Shown piece by piece: positions 1-8,860 of a stretch of DNA of 27,838 nt. Every line of letters starts with the position of its first letter. Within the stretch, counting starts at the first letter, position 1. Source of the DNA: CAYRTD01 sp964595055 (GTDB lineage Bacteria; Bacteroidota; Bacteroidia; Bacteroidales; GCA-2748055); assembly GCA_964595055.1 (NCBI GenBank), contig CAZQOV010000022.1, forward strand, positions 1 through 27,838, given 5' to 3'. The translations under genes and the position numbers were made by a program. Below the pieces are notes generated by a model, which did no database searches, was not told the DNA's origin, and saw nothing but the letters and a program-made list of their open reading frames with translations.

Positions 1-150
1 CCTGAACCCCACTGGATTGCAAAAGCCATTGACGAGTTTTATTCTCGAAACGACCATGATAAAATGGAAGAGGCAGTTCTTCAGAAAAAAGAGGAATACT
101 CCTGGGAATCCTTTTCAGAACGATTCTTAGAATTCGTTAAAGAGTTATGA
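1..150 (+). CDS. C-terminal tail of a probable glycosyltransferase (partial)
   Basis: The reading frame is open from the first base and ends in TGA at 148-150, leaving only the last 49 residues. The tail has the pattern EEYSWESFSERFLEFVKE. A Tyr-Ser-Trp-Glu motif followed by an amphipathic helix is the usual ending of GT-B family 4 (group 1) glycosyltransferases, which transfer sugars from nucleotide donors to cell-surface glycans. The catalytic domains lie outside the window, so substrate and linkage cannot be judged. It converges on the Nudix gene with only 5 bases between the two stop codons, too little for a separate terminator. The identification rests on one short motif; another enzyme with a similar C-terminal helix is possible. 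Confidence 0.5.
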   Translation, partial: PEPHWIAKAIDEFYSRNDHDKMEEAVLQKKEEYSWESFSERFLEFVKEL

Positions 151-155
151 AAAAT

Positions 156-608
156 TCAGGTCTCCTTTAATAGCTTTAAAACAAATCTATCGATAGGAAA
201 GCTTAATTCATCAGGATCGAGATTATCCGGATGAATCCACCGGAAAGACTGGCATCCATTTATTTTTCCCTCAAAGTCAAATGCTTTCTCAGATATCCTG
301 AACTTTGGAGCTTCTTTTAACCGAATCCTGTAATAAATACTGATTAACTGATGGTCTTCATAAAAGAGTGCTTTCTGGAAAAACCCGGTAGTATAAAAGT
401 GGGAAATGATATCGATTTCCTGACCAAACTCTTCAAGGGCTTCACGCTTGATACATTCCTCCGGACCTTCTCCAAATTTTAAACCTCCTCCGGGAAATTT
501 GGTCATATAACGGTTAAGTACATATTCATCGGAAAGTAAAACTTCTCCTGCTTCATTGAACAATAATCCGTATACACGCAGGTTAAAATGTTGAATTTTT
601 TTATTCAT
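156..608 (-). CDS. Nudix hydrolase
   Basis: A 150-residue Nudix domain protein that should hydrolyse a nucleoside diphosphate linked to another group; the substrate cannot be told. The Nudix box runs from about residue 41 to 63, preceded by PGGG. It has the glycine and glutamate of the first half, then REALEEFGQ, matching the REUXEEXGU core except that the final hydrophobic residue is Gln. The family usually has 130-170 residues, so this is complete. I chose the ATG at 606-608, which lies 8 bases inside the end of miaA; an in-frame TTG at 612-614 would add two residues. The overlap suggests translational coupling as last gene of the minus-strand unit acyl-CoA reductase, pRiA4b-like, miaA, Nudix. 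Confidence 0.85.
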   Translation of the reverse strand: MNKKIQHFNLRVYGLLFNEAGEVLLSDEYVLNRYMTKFPGGGLKFGEGPEECIKREALEEFGQEIDIISHFYTTGFFQKALFYEDHQLISIYYRIRLKEAPKFRISEKAFDFEGKINGCQSFRWIHPDNLDPDELSFPIDRFVLKLLKET

Positions 609-1500
609 TCTCAATAGCCTTCATTATTTCATCAAACTGACTGGTGGAAAACCATTTGTAACCCGGGTCTTTTCTAAACCATGTGATCTGCTTTCTGGCA
701 TATTTTCGGGTGTTTGCTTTGATTATCTCAACAGCCTGATCTATAGTACAGGTTCCTTCCAGGTAAGCGAAAAGCTCTTTGTAACCAAGTGTTTTCAATG
801 CATTGGTATGCCTGTAGGGATACAGTTTTTTTGCTTCCTCAACCCAGCCGGATGCTATCATCTGATCTGTTCGCTGATTAATCTGCTTATAAAGTTTTTC
901 CCTATCGATGTTCAATACAATTAGCTTTTGCTTAAAATCCCTTTTCTTTTCAGGCCTGTTCAGGAATGCAGAATAAGGTTTCCCGGTTGTGAAACAAACT
1001 TCAAGGGCTTTTTGAACCCGTTTCGGATTTTTAAGATCAATACGTGAATAGCTCTCAGGATCCAGCAACCTCAATTCATGCCTTAAGCTTTCCAGTCCTT
1101 CTTCTTCCATTCTGTACTGCAATTGTTTCCTGAGCTCCATATCCACCTCAGGCAATTCATCAATCCCTTTTCTTACCGCATCAATATATAAACCGGTTCC
1201 ACCGCATAAGATCACTTTATCGTATTTCTTAAAAAGATTTTTCAGGTCTTGCAAAACTTCTTGCTCATACATACTCGCATTATAGTAATCATGGATGCTT
1301 TTTGTTTGAATAAAATGATGCTTCACTGCTTCTAACTGTTCCGGAGCCGGGACAGCTGTTCCGACCGACATTTCTTTATAAATCTGTCGGGAATCGGCAG
1401 AAATAATTTCTGTTCCCAGTTGCTGTGCGATTTCTAAACTGATCTGTGTTTTTCCTACACCGGTAGGACCCGCTATAATGATAAGTTCTTTATTCCTCAA
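601..1500 (-). CDS. miaA: tRNA dimethylallyltransferase MiaA
   Basis: MiaA transfers the dimethylallyl group from DMAPP to N6 of A37 in tRNAs that read codons starting with U, the first step towards ms2i6A. The 299 residues match the usual family length. The P-loop GPTGVGKT is at residues 11-18, followed by SADSRQIY (35-41), which carries the conserved catalytic aspartate, and the GGTGLYI segment near residue 100. The start is a TTG at 1498-1500: an in-frame stop lies two codons upstream (1504-1506), and any later start would remove the P-loop, so the non-ATG start is forced. The start overlaps the last 11 bases of the upstream pRiA4b-like gene, and the stop overlaps the start of the Nudix gene, as in a coupled operon. 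Confidence 0.96.
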   Translation of the reverse strand: MRNKELIIIAGPTGVGKTQISLEIAQQLGTEIISADSRQIYKEMSVGTAVPAPEQLEAVKHHFIQTKSIHDYYNASMYEQEVLQDLKNLFKKYDKVILCGGTGLYIDAVRKGIDELPEVDMELRKQLQYRMEEEGLESLRHELRLLDPESYSRIDLKNPKRVQKALEVCFTTGKPYSAFLNRPEKKRDFKQKLIVLNIDREKLYKQINQRTDQMIASGWVEEAKKLYPYRHTNALKTLGYKELFAYLEGTCTIDQAVEIIKANTRKYARKQITWFRKDPGYKWFSTSQFDEIMKAIENE

Positions 1501-1942
1501 AATTTAAATCTTCAAAACCGGTATCATCAATTAATAATTGCCTGGGAGGGATTCCCTTTTCAAGAGTAACCAAGGGATAGGCATGTTTTTCTTTTTTCTC
1601 TTCGATATCAATTAATTCGATAAAAAAAACTCTTTCATTAAAGAAATCGAATACATAGAGCAAGCGCTGCTTAATTTTCTTTACATAATCGTTTATGTGG
1701 GTTTTATCCATAACGTGCACTTTATCGCCCATTGTCCCCTCCGACATATCAAACAGGGTAATTTCTTCCAGTTTTTCCCATTTCTCATTGCTGATAAAAA
1801 AACTGGCAATCTGGGATTTGTCATAATGTAAATTTTGGGTAATTGTCCGGTGAAAATCATAAAAGGTCTGATCAGAGAGCAATTCAATATCCCGGATAAA
1901 ATCTTTTTCCTCGTTTGATATTAGTCTGAACTTGAATACCAT
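1490..1942 (-). CDS. pRiA4b ORF-3-like (IS1096 passenger TnpR-like) family protein
   Basis: A 150-residue acidic protein resembling the family named after plasmid pRiA4b ORF-3, also labelled IS1096 element passenger TnpR. No biochemical function is known to me. Visible traits are an N-terminal region with the pattern FRLISNEEKDFIRDIELLSD, a central stretch of aromatic residues (YVFDFFNERVFFIELIDIEE, about residues 95-114), and a very acidic C-terminus ending DLNFEE. In spite of the family name there is no transposase or terminal repeat nearby, and it sits inside a housekeeping operon, so I do not read it as mobile. The ATG at 1940-1942 follows the acyl-CoA reductase stop by 3 bases, and its 3' end overlaps miaA by 11 bases. 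Confidence 0.75.
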   Translation of the reverse strand: MVFKFRLISNEEKDFIRDIELLSDQTFYDFHRTITQNLHYDKSQIASFFISNEKWEKLEEITLFDMSEGTMGDKVHVMDKTHINDYVKKIKQRLLYVFDFFNERVFFIELIDIEEKKEKHAYPLVTLEKGIPPRQLLIDDTGFEDLNFEE

Positions 1943-1945
1943 AGC

Positions 1946-3034
1946 TCAAGCATATTTTTCATACAAGTTAAACAAAAATTTTAAGGTGTCAATATTATCA
2001 GCATATTCATATAACCCGGGGAATTGAGATTTTCCAAAAGGAACAGCCTGCGGTATTTGATCGATACCGGAAACAATGCACTGGATCCTGTCGAAATGAC
2101 GACCTATGGCATGGTTTACCTCTTCCAAATGATGGTATTTTTCATAATTCAAACAGGCAACAGGACTAGAAATGGATTTTTCCTCTTTAAGAAGTAAAAA
2201 ACCATTATCATAAATTGGTACTTTATTAACAAGATGAACAGCTTTCTGATAATCATAATTATTCGCATATTTGGTGTGATGGTAAAGGTAGGCATAATGT
2301 TCAATGTATGGATAAAACTGTTCGGGACTGAAGTCATTGGGCACATAAAGTTTGGATACATTTCTGCATCCCAGTCCGAAATACAGAAAAAGATCATCGC
2401 CCAGTGCTCTGATTTCTTTTTCCGTCTCATTCCCTGAAAGTACGGCAACTGAATTCCTGTTTTTTCTGATGATATGCGGATATTTCCCGAAATAATATTC
2501 GAAATACCGGGCAGAATTATCCGAGCCCGTTGCAATTACGGCATCGATACCGGTAAGTTTTTCGTCTTCGATAATCATCCAGCGCTCTGCAGTGGCCTGA
2601 TCTATTTCCCTAAGGATCTCCTTTAAAATGGGATATAGTATGCGATCTTTCGATGACAACTTTGTAACTGCATAATGACCACTTATCAGTACACATAAAA
2701 TATCATGAAAACCCACCAGGGGAATGTTACCTGCCAGTATAAGTCCCACCTTTTTCCTGGCATTACCAACCCCTGCTTCCGGATATGACATCAGCCATGA
2801 CTTAAGTTTATGACGGTTTAGATTTTCACCCCAGGCCTTTAGGTTAATACATTGAAAATCGCGTGTAAACCAGGGGTTTTCTTCTTCTGTTTTGATAATT
2901 CCATTTTTTATCTTTTTGTCGATCTTCTCCGTAAGTTCCCTCCCATTTGTTTCCCTTTGGCAAAAATCCAGTATAATTTTTCCCAGTTGGTCAAAAACTT
3001 TGATTTGCTTTTCAATGTTAGTGTTCATATTCAT
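1946..3034 (-). CDS. Acyl-CoA reductase, LuxC-like
   Basis: A 362-residue protein of the LuxC/acyl-CoA reductase family within the aldehyde dehydrogenase superfamily. It is expected to reduce an acyl-CoA to the aldehyde through a cysteine thioester with NAD(P)H. The cofactor-binding segment AGNIPLVGFHD lies near residues 101-111, then ATGSDNSARYFEYYF near 168-182. FGLGCRN near 220-226 carries the probable catalytic Cys223. There are no other lux genes, so light production is not implied; the Bacteroidota homologues have no proven role that I know. I chose ATG 3032-3034. A TTG four codons upstream (3044-3046) and an ATG two codons downstream are alternatives. It is first gene of the minus-strand unit and is divergent from the antiporter gene. 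Confidence 0.82.
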   Translation of the reverse strand: MNMNTNIEKQIKVFDQLGKIILDFCQRETNGRELTEKIDKKIKNGIIKTEEENPWFTRDFQCINLKAWGENLNRHKLKSWLMSYPEAGVGNARKKVGLILAGNIPLVGFHDILCVLISGHYAVTKLSSKDRILYPILKEILREIDQATAERWMIIEDEKLTGIDAVIATGSDNSARYFEYYFGKYPHIIRKNRNSVAVLSGNETEKEIRALGDDLFLYFGLGCRNVSKLYVPNDFSPEQFYPYIEHYAYLYHHTKYANNYDYQKAVHLVNKVPIYDNGFLLLKEEKSISSPVACLNYEKYHHLEEVNHAIGRHFDRIQCIVSGIDQIPQAVPFGKSQFPGLYEYADNIDTLKFLFNLYEKYA

Positions 3035-3153
3035 AAAATCGAACAAGTTATTAATTCAAAAGGTAAATAATCCGGACCGACTAAAAGTTATAGTTTCAAA
3101 TCATTATTTTTATCGGATTATTTATACAGATTAAATTGTTAATATTACAAATG

Positions 3154-3161
3154 CAAAGGTA
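3154..3161 (-). promoter_or_regulatory. Candidate Bacteroidota -7 box (TACCTTTG) for the acyl-CoA reductase/miaA unit
   Basis: On the minus strand this reads TACCTTTG, a match to the Bacteroidota -7 consensus TAnnTTTG. It would give a leader of roughly 115 bases before the ATG at 3034. It lies only 7 bases upstream of the antiporter ATG, so the two divergent promoters would overlap. No convincing TTTG -33 box is seen at the expected distance, which lowers the confidence. Confidence 0.4.
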
Positions 3162-3168
3162 TTAAATT

Positions 3169-5187
3169 ATGCATGTAGAGTTTCATCTGCTCCAGGATAT
3201 TGTCATCATTTTTGCGCTGGCAAGTTTTGTTATCTGGTTATTTCACAAGCTAAAAATTCCTTCCATCATCGGCTTCCTTATTACCGGAGTGCTTATGGGG
3301 CCTCATGCTTTTGGTCTTGTTCAGAGCATAGAAGAAATTGAAATCCTTGCAGAACTTGGAGTTGTATTATTGCTTTTTACCATAGGAATTGAATTTTCTC
3401 TTAAAAGTCTTATAGAATCCCGGCGCCTTGTATTGCTTGGAGGCTTTTTACAGGTTTTTCTGGTTGGAGCCATAACCTTCGGCATTAGCCTCATTGCCGG
3501 AAGGGAAATTCCGCAGGCAATCTTCTTTGGATTCCTGGTTGCACTTTCAAGTACAGCGGTAGTCTTTAAAGTTTTGCAGGAAAGAGCAGATATGAACAAG
3601 GATTATGGTAAATTTTCGGCCGGTGTGCTTATCTTTCAGGACCTGATCATTGTTCCCATGATACTAATCATACCTTTACTTGCCGGTAAGTCGGCAAATA
3701 TTGGCCAGGACATTGGAATGCTGATCATAAAAGTAGCTGGTGTTATGGCTCTTACCTGGGTTGGAGCACGGTTTTTTGTACCCTGGATGCTTCATCAGGT
3801 AGCCCGGACCAAAAGCCAGGAATTGTTTTTACTGAGTGTTTTAATGTTTGGTCTCTCAGTTGCATGGCTAACCTCATCCATTGGCCTTTCCCTGGCATTA
3901 GGGGCTTTTCTTGCCGGACTTGTGATTTCGGAATCCGAATATTCACACCAGGCGTTTGGGAACATCATTCCATTAAGAGATATTTTTATCAGCTTCTTTT
4001 TTGTTTCTATCGGGATGCTTTTCGACTTTTCATTTGTCATCGCGAATCCTCTTCTCATTTTAATTGCCACCCTTGTTGTTTTATTCGTAAAAACTTTCAT
4101 TTCAGGCCTGGTTGCCTTTATTCTTGGTTTTCCTTTCAAAACTACGGTTATTGCAGGTCTGGCCATCAGTCAGGTCGGTGAATTCTCTTTTGTTCTGGCC
4201 AGAATTGGCGTTAACAACGAGCTGATGGATAATAATTTCTACCAGGTTTTTATTGCGGTTTCCGTGCTTACCATGTCACTTGCTCCTTTTATCATTATGT
4301 CGGCTCCCAGGCTGGCCGATTTTATGAGCCGGTGGCCTCTTCCTCAGTTTATCCTGAGGGAAAAACGACCTGAAACTGCCCTCACATCTCCATCCATGCA
4401 TAATCACCTGGTTATAGTCGGGATGGGATTGCATGGACAAAATGTAGCATTAGCCGCTGAAAAGGCGGGAATTACTCATGTGATTCTGGATTTCGATCCC
4501 GATATTGTCAGAAACATGAAAAAAGCTGGTAAACCTATTTACTTTGGCGATGCAAGCCATCCGGAAGTACTTAAACAGGTTAACATCGAAAATGCAGAAG
4601 TCATTGTTATTACCCCTTCCAATTCTGCGGCTATTTATAATATTACCGAATTGTCCAGGCAGTTAAATGCACGGGTGCATATTATTGTGCGGGCGAAACA
4701 TATGGAAGATGTGGAAGATTTGTATAAGCTTGGCGCCAATGAGATCATTCCTGAAGAATTTGAAACTTCCGTGGAGATCTTCTCACGCGTTCTCTCCAAA
4801 TATCTTGTGCCCAGGGATGAAATAGAAAAAATGATTTCCGGATTACGCTCAGATGGCTATGAGATTCTCAGGACACTGGCAGAAACCAAAGGGGCGGTAA
4901 ATGAATTAAAGTTACATTTTCCTGATCTTGAAGTTGCGGCCTTGAAAGTAAATCAATTTTCTCCCATCATCAATAAAACCGTTTCTGAAATAAAATTACA
5001 GGCTGATTTTGGGCTCAGCATTATAGCCATGAGAAGAAATGAGACAAACAAAATAAATCCGGATCCATTGACCCGGATTGAAGCTGATGATATTTTATAT
5101 GTTCTTGGCACACCCAATCAAATTGCCTGTGCAACAAGTTTATTCGAGGAGGGCAGAGATCCGGAATGCGGTCCGGAAAGTCGCTGA
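3169..5187 (+). CDS. CPA2-family monovalent cation:proton antiporter with RCK domains (KefB-like)
   Basis: A 672-residue membrane transporter exchanging K+ or Na+ for protons. The N-terminal exchanger domain (about 1-390) has some 12 hydrophobic segments, with LLLFTIGIEFSLKSL (67-81) and the FQD motif at 156-158 typical of Kef-like CPA2 proteins. A cytoplasmic RCK N domain follows (about 411-540), opening with the dinucleotide loop VGMGLHG (417-423) and then DFDPDIV. An RCK C domain ends it (about 578-660). So gating by a nucleotide or small ligand is likely, but glutathione control as in E. coli KefB/KefC is not shown, and no KefF/KefG-type partner is nearby. The gene stands alone, divergent from the acyl-CoA reductase unit and ending 19 bases from the convergent aconitase stop. 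Confidence 0.9.
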   Translation: MHVEFHLLQDIVIIFALASFVIWLFHKLKIPSIIGFLITGVLMGPHAFGLVQSIEEIEILAELGVVLLLFTIGIEFSLKSLIESRRLVLLGGFLQVFLVGAITFGISLIAGREIPQAIFFGFLVALSSTAVVFKVLQERADMNKDYGKFSAGVLIFQDLIIVPMILIIPLLAGKSANIGQDIGMLIIKVAGVMALTWVGARFFVPWMLHQVARTKSQELFLLSVLMFGLSVAWLTSSIGLSLALGAFLAGLVISESEYSHQAFGNIIPLRDIFISFFFVSIGMLFDFSFVIANPLLILIATLVVLFVKTFISGLVAFILGFPFKTTVIAGLAISQVGEFSFVLARIGVNNELMDNNFYQVFIAVSVLTMSLAPFIIMSAPRLADFMSRWPLPQFILREKRPETALTSPSMHNHLVIVGMGLHGQNVALAAEKAGITHVILDFDPDIVRNMKKAGKPIYFGDASHPEVLKQVNIENAEVIVITPSNSAAIYNITELSRQLNARVHIIVRAKHMEDVEDLYKLGANEIIPEEFETSVEIFSRVLSKYLVPRDEIEKMISGLRSDGYEILRTLAETKGAVNELKLHFPDLEVAALKVNQFSPIINKTVSEIKLQADFGLSIIAMRRNETNKINPDPLTRIEADDILYVLGTPNQIACATSLFEEGRDPECGPESR

Positions 5188-5206
5188 TCAACTCATTTTC
5201 TATTGG

Positions 5207-7477
5207 CTATTCGTTTTCTTTTTTTATGAGGTTCAAGGCTGATCCGGCTTTGAACCACTCAATCTGAGTTTTGTTATAGGTATGTTCAAGAAGAATCTGT
5301 TCATCACTGCCGTCCTTGTGCCGGACAACAAGCCTTAGCCTTGAGGCCTGATCAAATTCAACCAAACCAAGAATGTCAAAAATATCATCCTCCTGGATTT
5401 TATCATAATCATCCGGATTCACAAAAGTTAATGCCAGCACCCCTTGTTTTTTTAAATTGGTTTCATGAATTCGGGCGAAAGACTTCACTATTACAGCACG
5501 AACTCCCATAAACCTGGGCTCCATGGCTGCATGTTCACGGGAAGAACCTTCACCGTAATTATCATCACCAATGATCACAGAACCAAGACCCTTATCCTTA
5601 TACAATTTCACTGAATCATAAACAGGCAGATATTCTCCTGTTATCTGATTTTTCACGAGGTTGGATTTGTCGTTAAAATAATTTACAGCTCCGAGCATAA
5701 GGTTCTTTGATATGTTCTCCAGGTGTCCGCGGTAACGCAACCAGGGTCCGGCCATGGAAATATGATCGGTAGTACATTTTCCCTTAACCTTAATAAACAG
5801 ATGAAGGTTTTTCATATCTTTTCCATCCCACTCTTCAAAAGGCGTCAGAAGTTGCAACCGCCTGGAGTCTTTTTTTACCTCAACCCTCACTTTACTGCCA
5901 TCCCTGGCAGGTTCCTGATAGCCATTGTCATCAACTGCATAGCCCTTTACCGGCATCTCAATTCCACTGGGTTCTTTAAGTTTAATTTTTTTTCCTTCTT
6001 CATTCTTTAAGCTGTCTTTCAAAGGATTGAAACGCAGGTCTCCGGCAATGGCAAATGCTGTTACAATTTCAGGACTTGCAACAAAGGCATGTGTATTAGG
6101 ATTGCCATCATTTCTCTTGGCAAAATTCCGGTTAAAAGAGGTAATGATGGAGTTTTTCTCCTGCTTTTCAGAATTATGGCGAGCCCATTGTCCGATGCAA
6201 GGACCGCAGGCATTCGCTAATACGATTCCCCCAATATCTTCAAATGTTTTTAGCAGTCCGTCCCGTTCAATGGTATATCTAACGAGTTCTGAACCCGGGG
6301 TCACCGTATATTCGGATTTTACCTTAAGCTTATTATCCAATGCCTGTTGAGCAATAGAAGCAGCACGTGTTATATCCTCATAGGAAGAATTGGTACAGGA
6401 TCCAATAAGTCCAACTTCCAGTTGAGCAGGGTAATCGTTGTCCTCCACCGCCTTTGCGAATTCAGATAGCGGCCATGCCCTGTCGGGAGAAAAGGGACCA
6501 TTAATGTGAGGTTCAAGCTCCGAAAGGTCGATTTCAATTACCTTATCAAAATATTTCTCCGGATCATCATAGACTTCCTGATCTCCGGTAAGATGTTCTT
6601 TTACTTTCTCTGTCATTTCTGCAATTTCACGTCTGCCGGTTCCTTCCAGGTAAGATTTCATTTTATCATCGTATCCGAACAGGGAGGTAGTGGCGCCAAT
6701 CTCAGCACCCATATTGCAGATGGTGCCTTTTCCTGTGGCAGAAATTGTTTTAGCACCTTCACCAAAGTATTCCAGTATATAACCGGTACCTCCTTTCACC
6801 GAAAGAATTCCGGCAACTTTAAGTATCACATCCTTTGCAGCAGTCCAACCACTCATTTTCCCGGTTAGCTTAACACCGATAAGCCGCGGGAATTTCAACT
6901 CCCAAGGCATCCCGGCCATTACATCAACAGCATCTGCTCCTCCAACTCCAATGGCCACCATCCCAAGTCCTCCGGCATTTACAGTATGTGAATCAGTACC
7001 TATCATCATTCCACCGGGAAAGGCATAATTTTCCAGGACAACCTGATGGATAATTCCTGCTCCCGGTTTCCAGAAGCCAATTCCATATTTATTGGAAACA
7101 CTGCTAAGGAAGTCAAAAACTTCTTTATTTGCTTCATTTGCCACTTCAAGATCTTTTTTGGCCCCAACTTTAGCCTGGATAAGATGATCGCAATGTACGG
7201 TTGAGGGAACTGCAACTTTATCTTTTCCTGCCTGCATGAACTGAAGCAATGCCATCTGGGCTGTAGCATCCTGCATGGCTACCCGATCAGGATGAAAATA
7301 AACATAATCCTCTCCCCTTTTAAAACTCTTTAATTCTGTGGATTCATCCAGATGAGAATAAAGAATTTTCTCTGTTAAACTTAAGGGTCGCTTTAAAATA
7401 TCCCGCGCATATTTTACTTTTGAGGAGAGTTTTTCATACTTTTTCCGAATCATTTCAAGATCGAATACCATGGTCAT
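5207..7477 (-). CDS. acn: Aconitate hydratase (mitochondrial-type)
   Basis: This enzyme interconverts citrate and isocitrate through cis-aconitate using a [4Fe-4S] cluster. At 756 residues it matches the mitochondrial-type aconitases of Bacteroidota rather than the longer AcnA/IRP form. The cluster ligands are Cys361 (GSCTNSS) and Cys424/Cys427 (NACGPCIGQW). TDSHTVNAGGLGM (161-173) and the swivel-domain loop GEGSSREHAAMEPR, with its catalytic serine region, are also present. It stands alone; the isocitrate dehydrogenase and citrate synthase genes that often accompany it in the phylum are absent here. With PFOR in the same window, it may serve the oxidative branch leading to 2-oxoglutarate and glutamate, which is inference. 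The start ATG 7475-7477 is used; a second ATG is two codons in. Confidence 0.96.
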   Translation of the reverse strand: MTMVFDLEMIRKKYEKLSSKVKYARDILKRPLSLTEKILYSHLDESTELKSFKRGEDYVYFHPDRVAMQDATAQMALLQFMQAGKDKVAVPSTVHCDHLIQAKVGAKKDLEVANEANKEVFDFLSSVSNKYGIGFWKPGAGIIHQVVLENYAFPGGMMIGTDSHTVNAGGLGMVAIGVGGADAVDVMAGMPWELKFPRLIGVKLTGKMSGWTAAKDVILKVAGILSVKGGTGYILEYFGEGAKTISATGKGTICNMGAEIGATTSLFGYDDKMKSYLEGTGRREIAEMTEKVKEHLTGDQEVYDDPEKYFDKVIEIDLSELEPHINGPFSPDRAWPLSEFAKAVEDNDYPAQLEVGLIGSCTNSSYEDITRAASIAQQALDNKLKVKSEYTVTPGSELVRYTIERDGLLKTFEDIGGIVLANACGPCIGQWARHNSEKQEKNSIITSFNRNFAKRNDGNPNTHAFVASPEIVTAFAIAGDLRFNPLKDSLKNEEGKKIKLKEPSGIEMPVKGYAVDDNGYQEPARDGSKVRVEVKKDSRRLQLLTPFEEWDGKDMKNLHLFIKVKGKCTTDHISMAGPWLRYRGHLENISKNLMLGAVNYFNDKSNLVKNQITGEYLPVYDSVKLYKDKGLGSVIIGDDNYGEGSSREHAAMEPRFMGVRAVIVKSFARIHETNLKKQGVLALTFVNPDDYDKIQEDDIFDILGLVEFDQASRLRLVVRHKDGSDEQILLEHTYNKTQIEWFKAGSALNLIKKENE

Positions 7478-7499
7478 TCATTTTTAAAATTAAGGTCTA

Positions 7500-7526
7500 C
7501 AAAAATAGGAATTCATCACAAAAATA
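7500..7526 (-). promoter_or_regulatory. Two candidate TAnnTTTG -7 boxes upstream of aconitase
   Basis: On the minus strand the octamer TATTTTTG occurs twice, at 7526-7519 and at 7507-7500, both matching TAnnTTTG. The proximal copy lies 22 bases upstream of the aconitase ATG and would give a leader of under 20 bases. The distal copy would give about 35 bases. Neither has a clear TTTG -33 box at the usual distance, so these are candidates from the -7 match alone in AT-rich DNA. Confidence 0.35.
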
Positions 7527-7602
7527 TATGCATGGTTGTAACGTTTTGATATAATTATTGTTCAGAAATCATTACCTTTAAGACATAAATTTGAGGAATA
7601 AA

Positions 7603-8847
7603 ATGTTCAAGGCAGCCTTCAGAGAAAACATACGTATTGCTCTTAATACAATCAGGACAAACAAACTCAGAACGATACTCACCATTTCAATTATCGCTTT
7701 CGGTATTATGGCTCTGGTTGGAATCCTTACGGCCATCGATTCCGTAAAATCATCGCTTACTGATAATTTTATGATGATGGGTGCCAACACCTTCACCATC
7801 GAAAGCAGGAGTATGAATGTACATGTAGGAAACAAGCGATACCGAAAAAAAAACCATGCATATATTTCCTTCCGGCAAGCCGAAGAATTTAAAGAACGTT
7901 TTGATTTTCCTGCAGAGGTTTCTATCTGGTCAAGGGCTTCCGGTATGGGAGTGGTAAAGTATGAGTCAGAAAAAACAAATCCCAATATACATGTAATCGG
8001 CACAGATGAAAATTATCTGGCCACTTCCGGGTTCGAAATAGACAGAGGAAGAAATTTTACTGAAGCAGAGATAAAAAGCTACAGAAATTTCTCGATTATT
8101 GGCAGTAACCTTGCCAATCAGCTTTTTGACGATTTTCAGAACCCTATTGATAAAATCATTAATGTGGGAAATGGCCGATTCAGGGTTATAGGTGTTCTGG
8201 AATCCAAAGGTTCCAGCATGGGAATGAGTTCCGATAATATTTGTATTCTCCCTTACACGGTGGTCCGGCAATACTTTTCGAGGCCACAGCGAAATTACTC
8301 CATAAGTGTTATGGCTCCAAGCAGTGCAATGATTGAACCTGCAACCAGCGAAGCGGAAGGCGTATTTCGTATTGTCAGAAATCTGGATGCACAGGATGAG
8401 AGTGATTTCAACATCACAACGTCTGACAACCTGGTAAAAATATTACTCGAAAACATTAGCAATATAAACATAGCCGCAGTGATCATCGGAATCATTACAC
8501 TATTTGGAGCAGCGGTCGGATTGATGAATATTATGCTGGTTTCCGTAACTGAGAGAACCCGGGAAATTGGCATTCGCAAAGCCCTGGGTGCACGAAATTC
8601 TACCATTAAACAACAATTTCTGTCCGAAGCAATAACCATTGGCCAGCTAGGAGGAATCCTGGGAATAATCCTGGGTATAGTTATTGGAAATGTAGTTTCT
8701 TTTCTCATCGGATCATCATTTATCATTCCCTGGCTATGGATTTTTGCCGGTTTTGCTATTTGTTTTGCCGTGGGTATTGTATCCGGGTATTTCCCTGCCA
8801 TTAAAGCGGCAAAGCAGGATCCGATTGTTGCATTAAGATATGAATAA
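7603..8847 (+). CDS. ABC transporter permease, MacB/FtsX type
   Basis: A 414-residue permease subunit of the MacB/LolC/FtsX class. The N-terminal arm (RENIRIALNTIRTNKLRT, about 7-24) and TM1 (about 24-46) precede a large periplasmic MacB-type domain (about 47-285). Three C-terminal FtsX segments follow (about 290-318, 350-376 and 381-405), with the coupling signature TERTREIGIRKALGA between the first two. Such permeases use mechanotransmission to expel or move substrates in the envelope, driven by a separate ATPase. No ATPase or membrane-fusion gene is adjacent, so the partner must be elsewhere. The ATG at 7603 is preceded by GAGGA six bases away, favouring it over a TTG at 7591 that would contain that ribosome site. 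The SiaC-like gene follows after 13 bases. Confidence 0.88.
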   Translation: MFKAAFRENIRIALNTIRTNKLRTILTISIIAFGIMALVGILTAIDSVKSSLTDNFMMMGANTFTIESRSMNVHVGNKRYRKKNHAYISFRQAEEFKERFDFPAEVSIWSRASGMGVVKYESEKTNPNIHVIGTDENYLATSGFEIDRGRNFTEAEIKSYRNFSIIGSNLANQLFDDFQNPIDKIINVGNGRFRVIGVLESKGSSMGMSSDNICILPYTVVRQYFSRPQRNYSISVMAPSSAMIEPATSEAEGVFRIVRNLDAQDESDFNITTSDNLVKILLENISNINIAAVIIGIITLFGAAVGLMNIMLVSVTERTREIGIRKALGARNSTIKQQFLSEAITIGQLGGILGIILGIVIGNVVSFLIGSSFIIPWLWIFAGFAICFAVGIVSGYFPAIKAAKQDPIVALRYE

Positions 8848-8860
8848 ACAATAATTGATT

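Noticed and set aside
1490..1942. pRiA4b/IS1096 passenger-like gene as a sign of a mobile element
   Set aside because: No transposase, inverted repeats or target duplication nearby. It overlaps miaA in a tight operon, so the family name is historical.
1946..3034. LuxC-like gene as evidence of bioluminescence
   Set aside because: luxA, luxB, luxD and luxE are absent, and the family occurs in Bacteroidota without light production.
2852..3134. Open frames on the plus strand over the start of the acyl-CoA reductase gene
   Set aside because: They run antisense to a well-supported gene, have Phe/Ser/Ile-rich products without a recognisable domain, and extend into AT-rich DNA.
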